Of a stretch of 64,000 nucleotides of DNA, positions 18,866 through 27,590 are shown in pieces (positions within the stretch are counted from its first letter, which is position 1; every line of letters starts with the position of its first letter). The stretch covers positions 310,001 through 374,000 of the forward strand of contig NZ_LSGP01000017.1 of assembly GCF_001611555.1 (NCBI RefSeq), written 5' to 3'. This stretch comes from Anaerosporomusa subterranea. Its GTDB lineage: Bacteria > Bacillota > Negativicutes > Sporomusales > Acetonemataceae. The notes beneath the pieces were generated by a model, which did no database searches, was not told where the DNA came from, and worked only from the letters and a program-made list of their open reading frames with translations. Position numbers and translations under genes: made by a program.

Positions 18866-21800
18866 ATGCAGCTAGCGCAGGACTGGGTTGTGCATCATTC
18901 GCATCTGGCTCTATATCGCCAGCCGTTCGGCGCGGCGTCATGCGGGCAAACAATCGAAATTGCCCTAGGACTTCGGGCTGATCGGGCAAATGAGGTGGAA
19001 GTCGCTTCGCTGCGATTATGGTGTGAACAGAGTGGCGAAACTCTTTTGCCACTTGAACCGGCTGGCGGCGAGCAGGGCTGGCTGCGACTGGCGACAACGT
19101 TCGCGGCTCCGGAAGCAGCTTGTTTGTTGTGGTACTACTTTATCCTCGTCCTGCGGGGCGGGGATATCCTGTATTATGGCAATAATGAGCTAAATCTCGG
19201 CGGGGCAGGTCGCCTTTCCTCTACTCAGCCGCCTTCTTACCAAGTCACAGTTGTTCCAGAAACTGCGACTACGCCGGACTGGTGGAAGCGTTCAGTTATT
19301 TATCAGATATTCCCTGACCGTTTTGCTAATGGCAGACCTGATGGGTCAGTACTATCACCGCGAAAGGGCAGTCTGCTGCATGCCAACTGGGATGATAACC
19401 CGGTTTATGTGAAAGATGAGCGTGGCCATGTGTTGACCTATGACTTTTTCGGCGGCAATCTAGCCGGTGTCAGAAAGAAACTGCCCTATCTTAAAGACCT
19501 GGGTATCCATGTGATTTACTTCAATCCACTATTTGATTCAGTCAGCAACCACAAATATGATACAGCCGATTATCACCACGTTGACCCGATGTTTGGCAGT
19601 GACCAAGAGTTTAAAGAGCTGTGTGCCGAGGCGAAAACAGCGGGAATCTCTATCCTGCTTGATGGCGTATTTAGCCATACCGGCAGTGATAGTCTATATT
19701 TTAACCGGGAAGGGACCTATCCAGAGTTGGGGGCGTTTCAGTCGCAAGAGTCCTCCTATTACCCCTGGTACCGGTTTATCGAGTTTCCGGAGCGCTATGA
19801 CTGTTGGTGGGGAGTTGACGCTCTGCCCAATGTGAATGAGATGGAGCCTTCCTTCCGAGAATTCATTATCAGCGGCGCTGACAGCGTATTACGTCACTGG
19901 TTGAAGCAGGGAGCAAAAGGCTGGAGGCTTGATGTTGTCGACGAACTGCCTGATGAATTTGTCAAAGAGTTTCGCCAATCGTTAAAGCAGGCAGACCCGG
20001 AGGCCATCTTACTCGGCGAAGTTTGGGAAGACGCGTCGCATAAGGTGAGCTATGGCAAACTACGCGAGTACTTTTGGGGCAATGAACTTGACTCGGTGAT
20101 GAATTATCCCTTCCGTCAAGCAGTGCTCGACTTTCTGCTACTACGAGTCGACTCTGTCAGTGTGCATCAGACGTTAATGAGTTTGTATGAGAACTACCCG
20201 AAACAGCATTTTTATTCAGTGATGAACCTGATTGGCAGTCATGATGTAGCGCGCGTTCTCACTCTGCTTGGTGAAGCTGTTCCTGAAGAGGAACTGGCAG
20301 GAGTAAGCGCGCGGATGCGGGCCCGCCTCAGCCCTAAGCAGCGAGCGTTAGGCTTAGCGCGACTCAAATTGGCAGTATTATGGCAAATGACCTTTCCCGG
20401 AACACCATCTGTGTACTATGGTGATGAAGCCGGACTGGAGGGCTATCGCGATCCACTGAATCGCCGCACCTATCCTTGGGGTCAGGAGGACAGCACACTT
20501 GTCGCCTGGTATCGGCAGCTTATTTCATTACGCAACACCTATTCGGTTTTACAGACAGGCGATTGGCAATCACTGCCTCTGACTGATGATGTTTATGGCT
20601 ATTTCCGAACTATTTGCGGCGGTTGTGACGAATTTGGTAACTTGGCTGAAGATAACACAGCTTTAATCTTGATCAACCGCAGCAACTCTCTGCAGGAATT
20701 TACTGTGACTGTTCCCGAAGGCATAGAAACAATGTCTGATATGTTATGCGGCGAGCAGGAATTTGCGGTGAAAGCTGGTGAACTATCAGTTATACTAGCT
20801 CCCTTTGAAGGGAAGATTCTGCTGCATCGGCCGGCAGCGCGACCACGAGGCGCAGGAGTGCTGCTACATCCTACCTGTCTGCCATCACCGCACGGGATTG
20901 GCGATCTGGGGCCTGAGGCATACTCGTTTGTTGACTGGTTGGTTGCTGCTAAACAGCAATATTGGCAGATACTGCCTTTGTGTCCGCCCGGGCTTGGTGA
21001 CTCGCCCTACCAGGCTCTCTCCGCTTTTGCAGGCAATCCATTACTCATCTCGCCGGAGTTATTAGTACACGAGGGACTGCTTGCCGCTGACGAAGTCGCC
21101 GCGGCAGTGACGGCAAATAGCTTCCCGGCAGACTGCGTCAAGTTTAAGCAAGTATCAGCTCATAAGGAAAACTTGTTTCGGCTGGCATTTACGCGCTTTG
21201 TCAGCGGGCCGGACTTCCAGGCGTTTTGTGAACAAGAAGCTGGCTGGCTGGAGGACTATGTCCTGTTCATGGCTCTCTCTAAACAGTATCAGGGGCAGGT
21301 CTGGACTGACTGGCCGCGCGGAGCGGCTGACCGGATGCCTGAAGACCTGGAGCGGCTGCGTGGTGAACTGGCGAGTGAGTTGGCTTATCAGCGTTTTTTG
21401 CAGTATTGGTTCTCCCGGCAATGGTCTCAGCTGAAACAATATGCCAATAGCCGTGGTGTCAGCATTATCGGCGACTTGCCGCTGTTTGTCGCGCATCATT
21501 CTGCTGATGTATGGGCTAATCGCGACTTATTTTCCCTCGACGAATCAGGCCGGCCAGATAAAGTGGCCGGAGTGCCGCCAGATTATTTTTCCGTGACCGG
21601 ACAGTTGTGGGGCAATCCCCAATATCGTTGGGAGCGGCTGAAATCTGATGATTACTGCTGGTGGCGTGAACGGCTGAAAAGCCAATTTCAGCAGGCTGAT
21701 ATTGTGCGTATTGACCACTTTAGGGGTCTCGCGGCCTACTGGGAGATTGCAGCAGAAGCGGTAACCGCGATTAATGGGCGCTGGGTAAATGGTCCGGGAG

Positions 21801-22333
21801 CAGACTTCTTGCTGACTTGTTTTCGCCATCTGGAAACAGCGACTTTCATTGCCGAGGACCTTGGTGTTATTACTCCTGATGTTAATGAACTGCGTTGGCG
21901 CTTTGCCCTGCCAGGCATGCAGGTGCTGCACTTCGCGTTTTCCCCGGAACAGATGAAAGATGAAAAACATACCATCCTTTATACCGGAACGCATGACAAT
22001 AATACAACGTTAGGCTGGCTGCGGAGTTTGCGCCGCAGCGACGTTGAGCTTTACCATCAGGTTCGCCGTCATACCGGAGCAGATGACACTCTGACTGATC
22101 GGGAAATGACGAGTCACTTGGTGCGCTTCGCCTTAAGCCGTCACGCCGATACTGTTATTCTGCCGCTGCAGGACATTCTGCTGCTGGGAGCTGAAGCAAG
22201 AATGAATAAGCCGGGTAAGGCTGCCGGCAATTGGGGCTGGCGTATGGCAAAGGATTGTCTGACAGAAACTATTTCCCGGGAATTGGCGAATTGGGTAGAA
22301 ACTTATGACCGAGCTCTCATTAATTCACGATAG
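18866..22333 (+). CDS. GH13 amylopullulanase-type hydrolase fused to GH77 4-alpha-glucanotransferase
   Basis: This 1155-residue protein joins two glucan enzymes. Residues 1-125 are a beta-rich N-domain of the neopullulanase type. A GH13 barrel follows with VIYQIFPDRF near 145, DGVFSH, GWRLDVVDE (nucleophile), LLGEVWED (acid) and GSHDVAR. From about 658 a MalQ-type GH77 domain begins (GAGVLLHPTCLPSPHGIGDL), with RIDHFRGL (nucleophile), FIAEDLGV (acid) and THDNNT. It probably trims or debranches glycogen and rearranges the chains. It starts directly at the glgP stop. NCBI-style names such as GlgX/MalQ bifunctional protein exist for similar fusions, but the hydrolase specificity is inferred. Confidence 0.9.
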   Translation: MQLAQDWVVHHSHLALYRQPFGAASCGQTIEIALGLRADRANEVEVASLRLWCEQSGETLLPLEPAGGEQGWLRLATTFAAPEAACLLWYYFILVLRGGDILYYGNNELNLGGAGRLSSTQPPSYQVTVVPETATTPDWWKRSVIYQIFPDRFANGRPDGSVLSPRKGSLLHANWDDNPVYVKDERGHVLTYDFFGGNLAGVRKKLPYLKDLGIHVIYFNPLFDSVSNHKYDTADYHHVDPMFGSDQEFKELCAEAKTAGISILLDGVFSHTGSDSLYFNREGTYPELGAFQSQESSYYPWYRFIEFPERYDCWWGVDALPNVNEMEPSFREFIISGADSVLRHWLKQGAKGWRLDVVDELPDEFVKEFRQSLKQADPEAILLGEVWEDASHKVSYGKLREYFWGNELDSVMNYPFRQAVLDFLLLRVDSVSVHQTLMSLYENYPKQHFYSVMNLIGSHDVARVLTLLGEAVPEEELAGVSARMRARLSPKQRALGLARLKLAVLWQMTFPGTPSVYYGDEAGLEGYRDPLNRRTYPWGQEDSTLVAWYRQLISLRNTYSVLQTGDWQSLPLTDDVYGYFRTICGGCDEFGNLAEDNTALILINRSNSLQEFTVTVPEGIETMSDMLCGEQEFAVKAGELSVILAPFEGKILLHRPAARPRGAGVLLHPTCLPSPHGIGDLGPEAYSFVDWLVAAKQQYWQILPLCPPGLGDSPYQALSAFAGNPLLISPELLVHEGLLAADEVAAAVTANSFPADCVKFKQVSAHKENLFRLAFTRFVSGPDFQAFCEQEAGWLEDYVLFMALSKQYQGQVWTDWPRGAADRMPEDLERLRGELASELAYQRFLQYWFSRQWSQLKQYANSRGVSIIGDLPLFVAHHSADVWANRDLFSLDESGRPDKVAGVPPDYFSVTGQLWGNPQYRWERLKSDDYCWWRERLKSQFQQADIVRIDHFRGLAAYWEIAAEAVTAINGRWVNGPGADFLLTCFRHLETATFIAEDLGVITPDVNELRWRFALPGMQVLHFAFSPEQMKDEKHTILYTGTHDNNTTLGWLRSLRRSDVELYHQVRRHTGADDTLTDREMTSHLVRFALSRHADTVILPLQDILLLGAEARMNKPGKAAGNWGWRMAKDCLTETISRELANWVETYDRALINSR

Positions 22334-22345
22334 GGAGATAATGTG

Positions 22346-23128
22346 ATGAATAAAACTATGTGTGATACACAGGCTGTTTTTATTGAGAAACTGGCAAATC
22401 GTACTCCAACTCTTGGTACCTTTATCGTGACCGGCGATCCGTTTGTTACTGAAATATTCGGCTGGGCCGGCTTCGACTTTGTTGTTATTGATACAGAACA
22501 TTCACCAAATGACATCAGTGCTGTCGTCAATCACATCCGTGCAGCTGAGTTGAGCGGCTTAAGCCCGATTGTTCGGGTAACTAAGAATGATCCCAGCTTG
22601 ATCTTGCGGGTTCTTGATAATGGCGCTAGTGGTATTGTTGTCCCCCAGGTCAACACAGCGGCAGAAGCGAAAGCCGTGGTCAAAGCTGCTCGCTACGCTC
22701 CGCAAGGGGAGCGGGGTATCGCTGGCGTCGTCCGGGCGGCACGGTGTGGTTTTACCCCGATGGAGCAATATATTGAGAACGCCAATAAACAAGTTCAGGT
22801 AATTGTGCAAATTGAACATATTGAAGCAGTACAAAACCTTGAAGAAATTCTTGCAGTCGAAGGTATTGACGGCATCTTTATCGGACCGACCGATTTGTCG
22901 CAGTCAATGGGCATTACCGGGCAATTTAATGATCCGGCCTTAAGAGATGTGATTAGCCAGGTGGTTGAGCAGACCAAAGCATCAGATAAATGGATTGGTA
23001 TCTTTTGCGTTAACGCTGCAGACGCCAAAAACTGGGCAGACAAAGGTGCAGTATTATTGACAATCGCTACTGATACCATGCTGATTGCCCAGGCGGCGCG
23101 GGAACTTAAACAGCAAGTGAATATCTAA
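22346..23128 (+). CDS. HpcH/HpaI-family aldolase
   Basis: This protein of about 260 residues is a class II, metal-dependent pyruvate aldolase of the HpcH/HpaI family, whose members cleave 2-keto-3-deoxyglucarate, 4-hydroxy-2-oxoheptanedioate or related acids. Family motifs are DFVVIDTEHSPND near 37-49, the metal-binding VQIEHIEAVQNLEEI near 152-166 and GIDGIFIGPTDLSQSMG near 172-188. It lies 12 bp after the GH13-GH77 gene and may ride on the glycogen transcript. The substrate cannot be told from sequence. Confidence 0.82.
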   Translation: MNKTMCDTQAVFIEKLANRTPTLGTFIVTGDPFVTEIFGWAGFDFVVIDTEHSPNDISAVVNHIRAAELSGLSPIVRVTKNDPSLILRVLDNGASGIVVPQVNTAAEAKAVVKAARYAPQGERGIAGVVRAARCGFTPMEQYIENANKQVQVIVQIEHIEAVQNLEEILAVEGIDGIFIGPTDLSQSMGITGQFNDPALRDVISQVVEQTKASDKWIGIFCVNAADAKNWADKGAVLLTIATDTMLIAQAARELKQQVNI

Positions 23129-23234
23129 AAATATTTTGTAATTAATTACATATAACGACAGAATGCGACAGAGATTCCATGTTATGGTTTGTCTTGAAAA
23201 AAATTATTGAAAACCACAAAAGGGTGGAATCAGA

Positions 23235-23411
23235 ATGTCGGAAATTCGAGCCTTGCTATGCAAGGTGGAGGAATTACGCGAACAATTGCATGCAACGATA
23301 AAAGGCAGAGCATTAACTGATCCTAAAGTTCTTGTGATGAGCCAGCAGTTGGATCAGGCGTTAAATGAATATCGATGTGTTAACAAGGCAGTCAAGAACG
23401 ATAAGCGATGA
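23235..23411 (+). CDS. Spo0E-like aspartyl-phosphate phosphatase
   Basis: This 58-residue protein is a two-helix hairpin: an acidic first helix, a short turn, then VLVMSQQLDQALNEY. The SQxLD signature is that of Spo0E-family phosphatases, which remove phosphate from Spo0A or related response regulators and delay sporulation. The length is typical. It starts at ATG 23235, 8-10 nt after AAAGGGTGG. It stands alone between two larger genes. The family assignment is strong from the motif; the target regulator is not known. Confidence 0.8.
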   Translation: MSEIRALLCKVEELREQLHATIKGRALTDPKVLVMSQQLDQALNEYRCVNKAVKNDKR

Positions 23412-23610
23412 GCGGCATCACAAGAGAGGCTAGACTTAACTTTTTCTTTTTTCTAATAAGCCCCTTTTGACGGAAATATTCGCAGGAAAAGCCTTTCCTC
23501 CGTAGAAGAGTATTTTAAGTTATTTTCTTCACGTTAACAACTTATGAAATTCCGCTTGGCCTAGGTTGGTTGACAAGAGCAAGCGGGCAATGTCCAAGGA
23601 GGATTTGTGT

Positions 23611-25080
23611 ATGATCAGGTCTGTTCGTCGGTCTCTGGTTTTCCTGGCTTTTCTGTTGGTAGGGTTGCTGTATTTTCCTTCATCTGTCGCGCTCGCTGCA
23701 TCTGGCGAAAGCCTAGGAAATCAACTTCCGATGTGGAGTGTCATTCCCTTTGCTGGAATTTTGTTGTCCATTGCCCTATTCCCCTTGCTTGCACCGCATT
23801 TCTGGGAGCACAACATGGGCAAAGTCAGTTTGTTTTGGAGTATCGCTTTCTTCGTGCCGTTTTTGATGGGTTATGGTTTTGACCGTGCTGTATATCAACT
23901 ATTGCATATTTATGTAATTGACTATATCCCCTTCATCATTTTACTGACCGGTTTATTTGCTATCTCGGGTGGTATCACTGTTCGTGGCTCGCTGACAGGG
24001 ACACCGCTGCTGAATACTACTATTTTAGCGATTGGTTCTGTACTGGCCAGCATTATCGGGACCACCGGCGCATCAATGCTATTATTGCGCCCTCTTATAC
24101 GGGCGTTGGCTTGTCGTCGCAATAAGGCCCACACGATTGTTTTCTTTATTTTCATTGTCAGCAATATTGGCGGCTCACTTACACCGATCGGCGATCCGCC
24201 GCTATTTCTTGGCTTTTTGCATGGGGTGACTTTTTTTTGGACGCTGAAGCTCCTGCCACTTTTCTTGTTAAATGTCTCTGTCTTATTGGTTGTGTATTTC
24301 GTTCTCGACTCCTATTTATTGCGTCGTGAGAGAGGGTCTTTGCTGGCTGCATCTTCCCGTAGACATCAGCCGATTTCTATTGCAGGAATGAATAACTTTA
24401 TCCTGCTTGCAGGCGTGATTGGTGCTATCGTGCTTAGTGGCACCTTTGCAAAACACCCTTTCTTCTTTGATGCTGCCGCCGGGCATGACCGTGGAATTCC
24501 TTTATTTGCGATAGATGGCCATATGCTGGTTATGCCGCTGATGAATGTGTTCCGGGACGGTATTATCCTGCTGCTGGCTTGGTTTTCAATGCGGTCTACG
24601 CCTATCAGGCTGCGCAAGGAGAATAACTTTACCTGGAATCCAATAAAAGAAGTCGCTATATTGTTTGCTGGCATTTTTGCCACGATTATTCCGGCGATTG
24701 CGATTTTGCAAGCTCGTGGCGGCGAACTTGGCGTTACCAGTGCAGCACAGTTCTTTTGGGCTTCAGGTGCCCTATCAAGTTTTCTGGATAATGCTCCTAC
24801 TTACCTGACGTTTTTATCCCTGGCAGGTGGTTTGGGTCTAAATGCAGGAGTCTGGACCGATCTTGGCTTTGTCACTCCCGAGGTGTTAATGGCTATCTCC
24901 GCCGGTTCGGTATTTATGGGTGCCAACACCTATATCGGCAATGCGCCAAATTTCATGGTGCGTTCGATTGCAGAAGAAAACGAAATCAAAATGCCCAGCT
25001 TCTTCGGCTACATGGCCTGGTCGGGCTGTGTACTGATTCCGTTGTTCATTTTGGATACGCTGATCTTCTTCATGAAGTAG
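23611..25080 (+). CDS. Sodium:proton antiporter / citrate-transporter-like membrane protein
   Basis: This integral membrane protein of about 489 residues has 11-13 hydrophobic segments and belongs to the ion transporter superfamily (NhaD/CitMHS-like). Conserved pieces are TTGASMLLLRPLIRA near 160, SNIGGSLTPIGDPPLFLGF near 190 and SSFLDNAPTYLTF near 390, the last carrying the ion-coordinating Asp-Asn-Ala-Pro. The N-terminus looks like a signal anchor with an AAS-type cleavage region. ATG at 23611 is chosen because of AAGGAGG at 23596-23602. It probably exchanges sodium for protons. Confidence 0.8.
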   Translation: MIRSVRRSLVFLAFLLVGLLYFPSSVALAASGESLGNQLPMWSVIPFAGILLSIALFPLLAPHFWEHNMGKVSLFWSIAFFVPFLMGYGFDRAVYQLLHIYVIDYIPFIILLTGLFAISGGITVRGSLTGTPLLNTTILAIGSVLASIIGTTGASMLLLRPLIRALACRRNKAHTIVFFIFIVSNIGGSLTPIGDPPLFLGFLHGVTFFWTLKLLPLFLLNVSVLLVVYFVLDSYLLRRERGSLLAASSRRHQPISIAGMNNFILLAGVIGAIVLSGTFAKHPFFFDAAAGHDRGIPLFAIDGHMLVMPLMNVFRDGIILLLAWFSMRSTPIRLRKENNFTWNPIKEVAILFAGIFATIIPAIAILQARGGELGVTSAAQFFWASGALSSFLDNAPTYLTFLSLAGGLGLNAGVWTDLGFVTPEVLMAISAGSVFMGANTYIGNAPNFMVRSIAEENEIKMPSFFGYMAWSGCVLIPLFILDTLIFFMK

Positions 25081-25090
25081 GCAAATGAGT

Positions 25091-25119
25091 AAAGAGGTCC
25101 CGTGAGGGGCCTCTTTTTT
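25091..25119 (+). terminator. Terminator of the antiporter gene
   Basis: AAAGAGGTCC pairs with GGGGCCTCTTT, then a T-run. It lies 11 bp past the stop. Confidence 0.85.
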
Positions 25120-25159
25120 GCAACTAGAATTTATTAGCTTTCGAAGAGGCCGAGATTAC

Positions 25160-25320
25160 GATTCCACGGAGGTCACAGAGGATACACGGAGTTACACAGA
25201 GGGAACGGTATCTAGTTTGCCAGCTTTGCTGACCTCGAGTGCAACCCTCCGTGACCTCCGTCTTACTCCGTGCCCTCCGTGAAACGGTACTCAGTCTCCC
25301 CAAAGACCGCTAGCGGTCTT
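25160..25320. repeat. Interspersed palindrome, family A, copy 4 (longest)
   Basis: The left arm has ATTCCACGGAGGTCACAGAG and ACACGGAGTTACACAGAGGG. The right arm has CCCTCCGTGACCTCCG, then CTCCGTGCCCTCCGTG and the tail CTCCCCAAAGACCGC. In this copy most of the usual CACAGAG units are CACGGAG on both arms, so paired changes keep the stem. It fills most of the gap 25081-25443. Confidence 0.8.
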
Positions 25321-25443
25321 TCTTAGTTTCACTCTGTGGAATAGTAGCCATTTTTGAAATTCGTAGCAGGATTTTTGCCAATGGCAGGGAATACTATTTT
25401 GTATTATGGCATAGCATTTCATATCGTGAAACAAAGAGGTATT

Positions 25444-26217
25444 ATGGGGAAGCAATTTTTAGAAGTTCAATCCTTGCAGAGAGCCTTAGATATTTTAGAA
25501 TCAATCGCTTGTTCGACCAAACCGGTGCCGCTCAAAACGTTAGCCGATATTACTGGTTTACCGAAATCGACAGTTTACCGATTATTAGGTAACCTAGAAA
25601 ATCGGGAGTATGTGCGCTGTAATCAGGACGGCAGTTATCAATTGGGTTTAAAGTTTCTGGTGTTGAGTCAGCGTGCGGATCAAAGTTTTGAACTGAAGCA
25701 ACTGGTGCGTCCGTTTCTGCTCCAGTTGAGTGAGCTGACCAGAGAGACAGTTCATCTGGGCATGCTGCAACAGGGAAAGGTTGTTTATGGTGATACTGTC
25801 GATAGCCCACAGTCTGTTCGTCTTGTTGCTCAACTCGGATCGAACAATCCGATTCATTGCACCTCCCTGGGCAAAGCATTACTGATGAATACTCCGGATG
25901 AGCAAATCCTGCTCATGCTTGATGCAGCAGGGATGGAGCGGCGTACTGAGTTTACACTCACAACTCAGGAGGAGTTTCTTGCCGATATGGCGCGAGTCAG
26001 GAAACGCGGTTATTCATTTGATGACAGGGAAAGCGCAGTTGAGTGCCGTTGTGTGGGGGCGCCGATATATGATCATGATGGTAATGTGGTTGCGGCGATT
26101 AGCATCTCCGGACCGGCAAGTCGATTTTCCCTTGAACTGATTGAATGCGAGGTCGCACCGAAATTGTTGGTTGCAACCCAAAAGATTTCGCGCTTCTTGG
26201 GTATGATGTCTATATAA
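25444..26217 (+). CDS. IclR-family transcriptional regulator
   Basis: This protein of about 257 residues has the IclR layout: an N-terminal winged helix (SLQRALDILESIA, then LKTLADITGLPKSTVYRLL, about 10-60) and a C-terminal effector domain ending with SAVECRCVGAPIYDHDGNVVAAISISGPASR. It stands at the head of the uronate module, and IclR proteins such as KdgR of enterobacteria control pectin degradation. That role is therefore likely here but inferred. ATG at 25444 follows AAAGAGG; a longer upstream frame has no ribosome site. Confidence 0.85.
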   Translation: MGKQFLEVQSLQRALDILESIACSTKPVPLKTLADITGLPKSTVYRLLGNLENREYVRCNQDGSYQLGLKFLVLSQRADQSFELKQLVRPFLLQLSELTRETVHLGMLQQGKVVYGDTVDSPQSVRLVAQLGSNNPIHCTSLGKALLMNTPDEQILLMLDAAGMERRTEFTLTTQEEFLADMARVRKRGYSFDDRESAVECRCVGAPIYDHDGNVVAAISISGPASRFSLELIECEVAPKLLVATQKISRFLGMMSI

Positions 26218-26245
26218 TCCACAATAATTAAGGAGGAAAAGCATA

Positions 26246-26403
26246 ATATTAGACAAATTTTAGCTTAAAGGCAAGGTTGCTCTTGTCACTCGGGAAAGCC
26301 GGAAGATCTGCAGGAAGCAGCTATCTTCCTAGCTTCTGAGGCATCAGATTATGTGCAAGGCCATATTCTTGCAGTCGTCGATGGCGGCTGGCTAGGCCGA
26401 TAA
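26246..26403 (+). pseudogene. Decayed short-chain dehydrogenase (KduD-like), ends only
   Basis: Behind an intact AAGGAGG site the sequence reads I-LDKF[13 protein letters not shown], the start of a KduD-type SDR in which ATG has become ATA and one serine codon a stop. Near 26290 it jumps, with a frame change, to [18 protein letters not shown] and ends VDGGWLGR-stop, the normal SDR C-terminus. About 200 central residues are missing. An intact relative lies at 28456-29244, and its last part (GTPEDLMGPAVFLASEAS) aligns well. Confidence 0.8.
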
Positions 26404-26432
26404 ACCAATACGATCAAGTGAGGTGCATAACA

Positions 26433-27572
26433 GTGAAAGAATTGCGGTTTCATGGAAAAGTTATCGTCACCGGCAGCGGTTCGATACAGCACCTGAAGAA
26501 TGTTGATATGCAGCGGGCATTTATCGTCACTGGTGGCAATTCGGTTTTTGCCAACGGTTCTTATGCTGCAATCCAATCAATCCTTGAACAAAAAGGCTGT
26601 GCAGTATGCCTTTTCTCCGGTATACCCAAAAATCCACCAGTAGAAACTGTGATTGAGGGCATTGCAAAAATGCGTGAGTTTCGGCCAGACACGGTAATTG
26701 GACTTGGCGGTGGCTCGGCGATTGACGCGGCTAAGGCGATGGCGCTGTTCTATGATCACCCAGAACTAGATATTATTGACTCCTTTAAGAAGGGTATTTT
26801 TCCGCAAACTCGGACGACGCAGTTGATTGCTATACCTGGCACATCTGGCACGGCGACAGAAGTGACGCCCTTTTCGGTGCTGACGTTCCGTGATCTTGAC
26901 ATTAAGATCGGTGGAAAAGCGGTTGGACTGATCGCCGATATTGCCATACTTGACGCTGACTTAACTCTGTCTATGCCGAAAAATGTGGTAGCTGAGACTG
27001 GCATGGATGCGATGACGCATGCAGTGGAGTGCTATATCCATCCTGGTTTGGACGATTTTACACAAGTGTTGGCCGCCGGTGCGATTGAGGGCTTATTTAA
27101 TTATTTGCCCGAGTCATATGCAACCGGGTCGCTTGCTGCCAGAGAAAAAGTACATAACTACCAGAGTATCGCCGGCTGCGCATTTTCGAATGTTGGCACC
27201 GGGATGGACCATGGCATCGCTCACGCTTTTGGTGGTAAATTCGATTATGCGCATGGCTTGTTAATCGCTATTGCGCTACCGTATGTTTTGCAATTCAATT
27301 CGCGCGATCCGGTTGTCAAAGAAAAGCTGGCTTACTTGTCGCGGCGGGTAGGCAAAGACTTTATTCAAGGGATTAAAGAGCTGAATAAAGAGCTGAATAT
27401 ACCGCGTGCGTTTAAGGATTTGGGCTTAAGCCGGGTCGAATTTGCTGCGAACTTTGATCTGCTGGTTAAGAATTCGCTGAAGGGAGCTACCCGCTTTAAT
27501 CCGATCCCTGTGTCGACTGAGGATATGCAGTATATACTCACTTGCCTGTATGAAGGCAAAGATATTGAATAA
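26433..27572 (+). CDS. Iron-containing alcohol dehydrogenase
   Basis: This 379-residue protein belongs to the group III, metal-dependent alcohol dehydrogenases. It has the NAD-binding GLGGGSAIDAAKAMA near 91-105, PGTSGTATEVTPFSVL near 137-152, and metal ligands in DAMTHAVECY and the downstream GMDHGIAHAFGGKFDYAHG. The start is GTG at 26433 after AGTGAGGTG. It is co-directional with kduI (18 bp gap), so it probably reduces a carbonyl intermediate or side product of uronate breakdown. The substrate is unknown. Confidence 0.88.
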   Translation: MKELRFHGKVIVTGSGSIQHLKNVDMQRAFIVTGGNSVFANGSYAAIQSILEQKGCAVCLFSGIPKNPPVETVIEGIAKMREFRPDTVIGLGGGSAIDAAKAMALFYDHPELDIIDSFKKGIFPQTRTTQLIAIPGTSGTATEVTPFSVLTFRDLDIKIGGKAVGLIADIAILDADLTLSMPKNVVAETGMDAMTHAVECYIHPGLDDFTQVLAAGAIEGLFNYLPESYATGSLAAREKVHNYQSIAGCAFSNVGTGMDHGIAHAFGGKFDYAHGLLIAIALPYVLQFNSRDPVVKEKLAYLSRRVGKDFIQGIKELNKELNIPRAFKDLGLSRVEFAANFDLLVKNSLKGATRFNPIPVSTEDMQYILTCLYEGKDIE

Positions 27573-27590
27573 TTGAGGAGGTATGACAAA

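Noticed and set aside
22346-23128. Assigning the aldolase to the uronate pathway as 2-keto-3-deoxyglucarate aldolase
   Set aside because: It is joined to the glycogen operon and separated from the kdu/kdg genes by two other transcripts. The family motif does not fix the substrate.
23155-23172. Spo0A boxes upstream of the Spo0E-like gene
   Set aside because: TGTCGCA and TGTCGT on the minus strand each differ from the TGTCGAA consensus and no promoter elements align with them, so the match is too weak.
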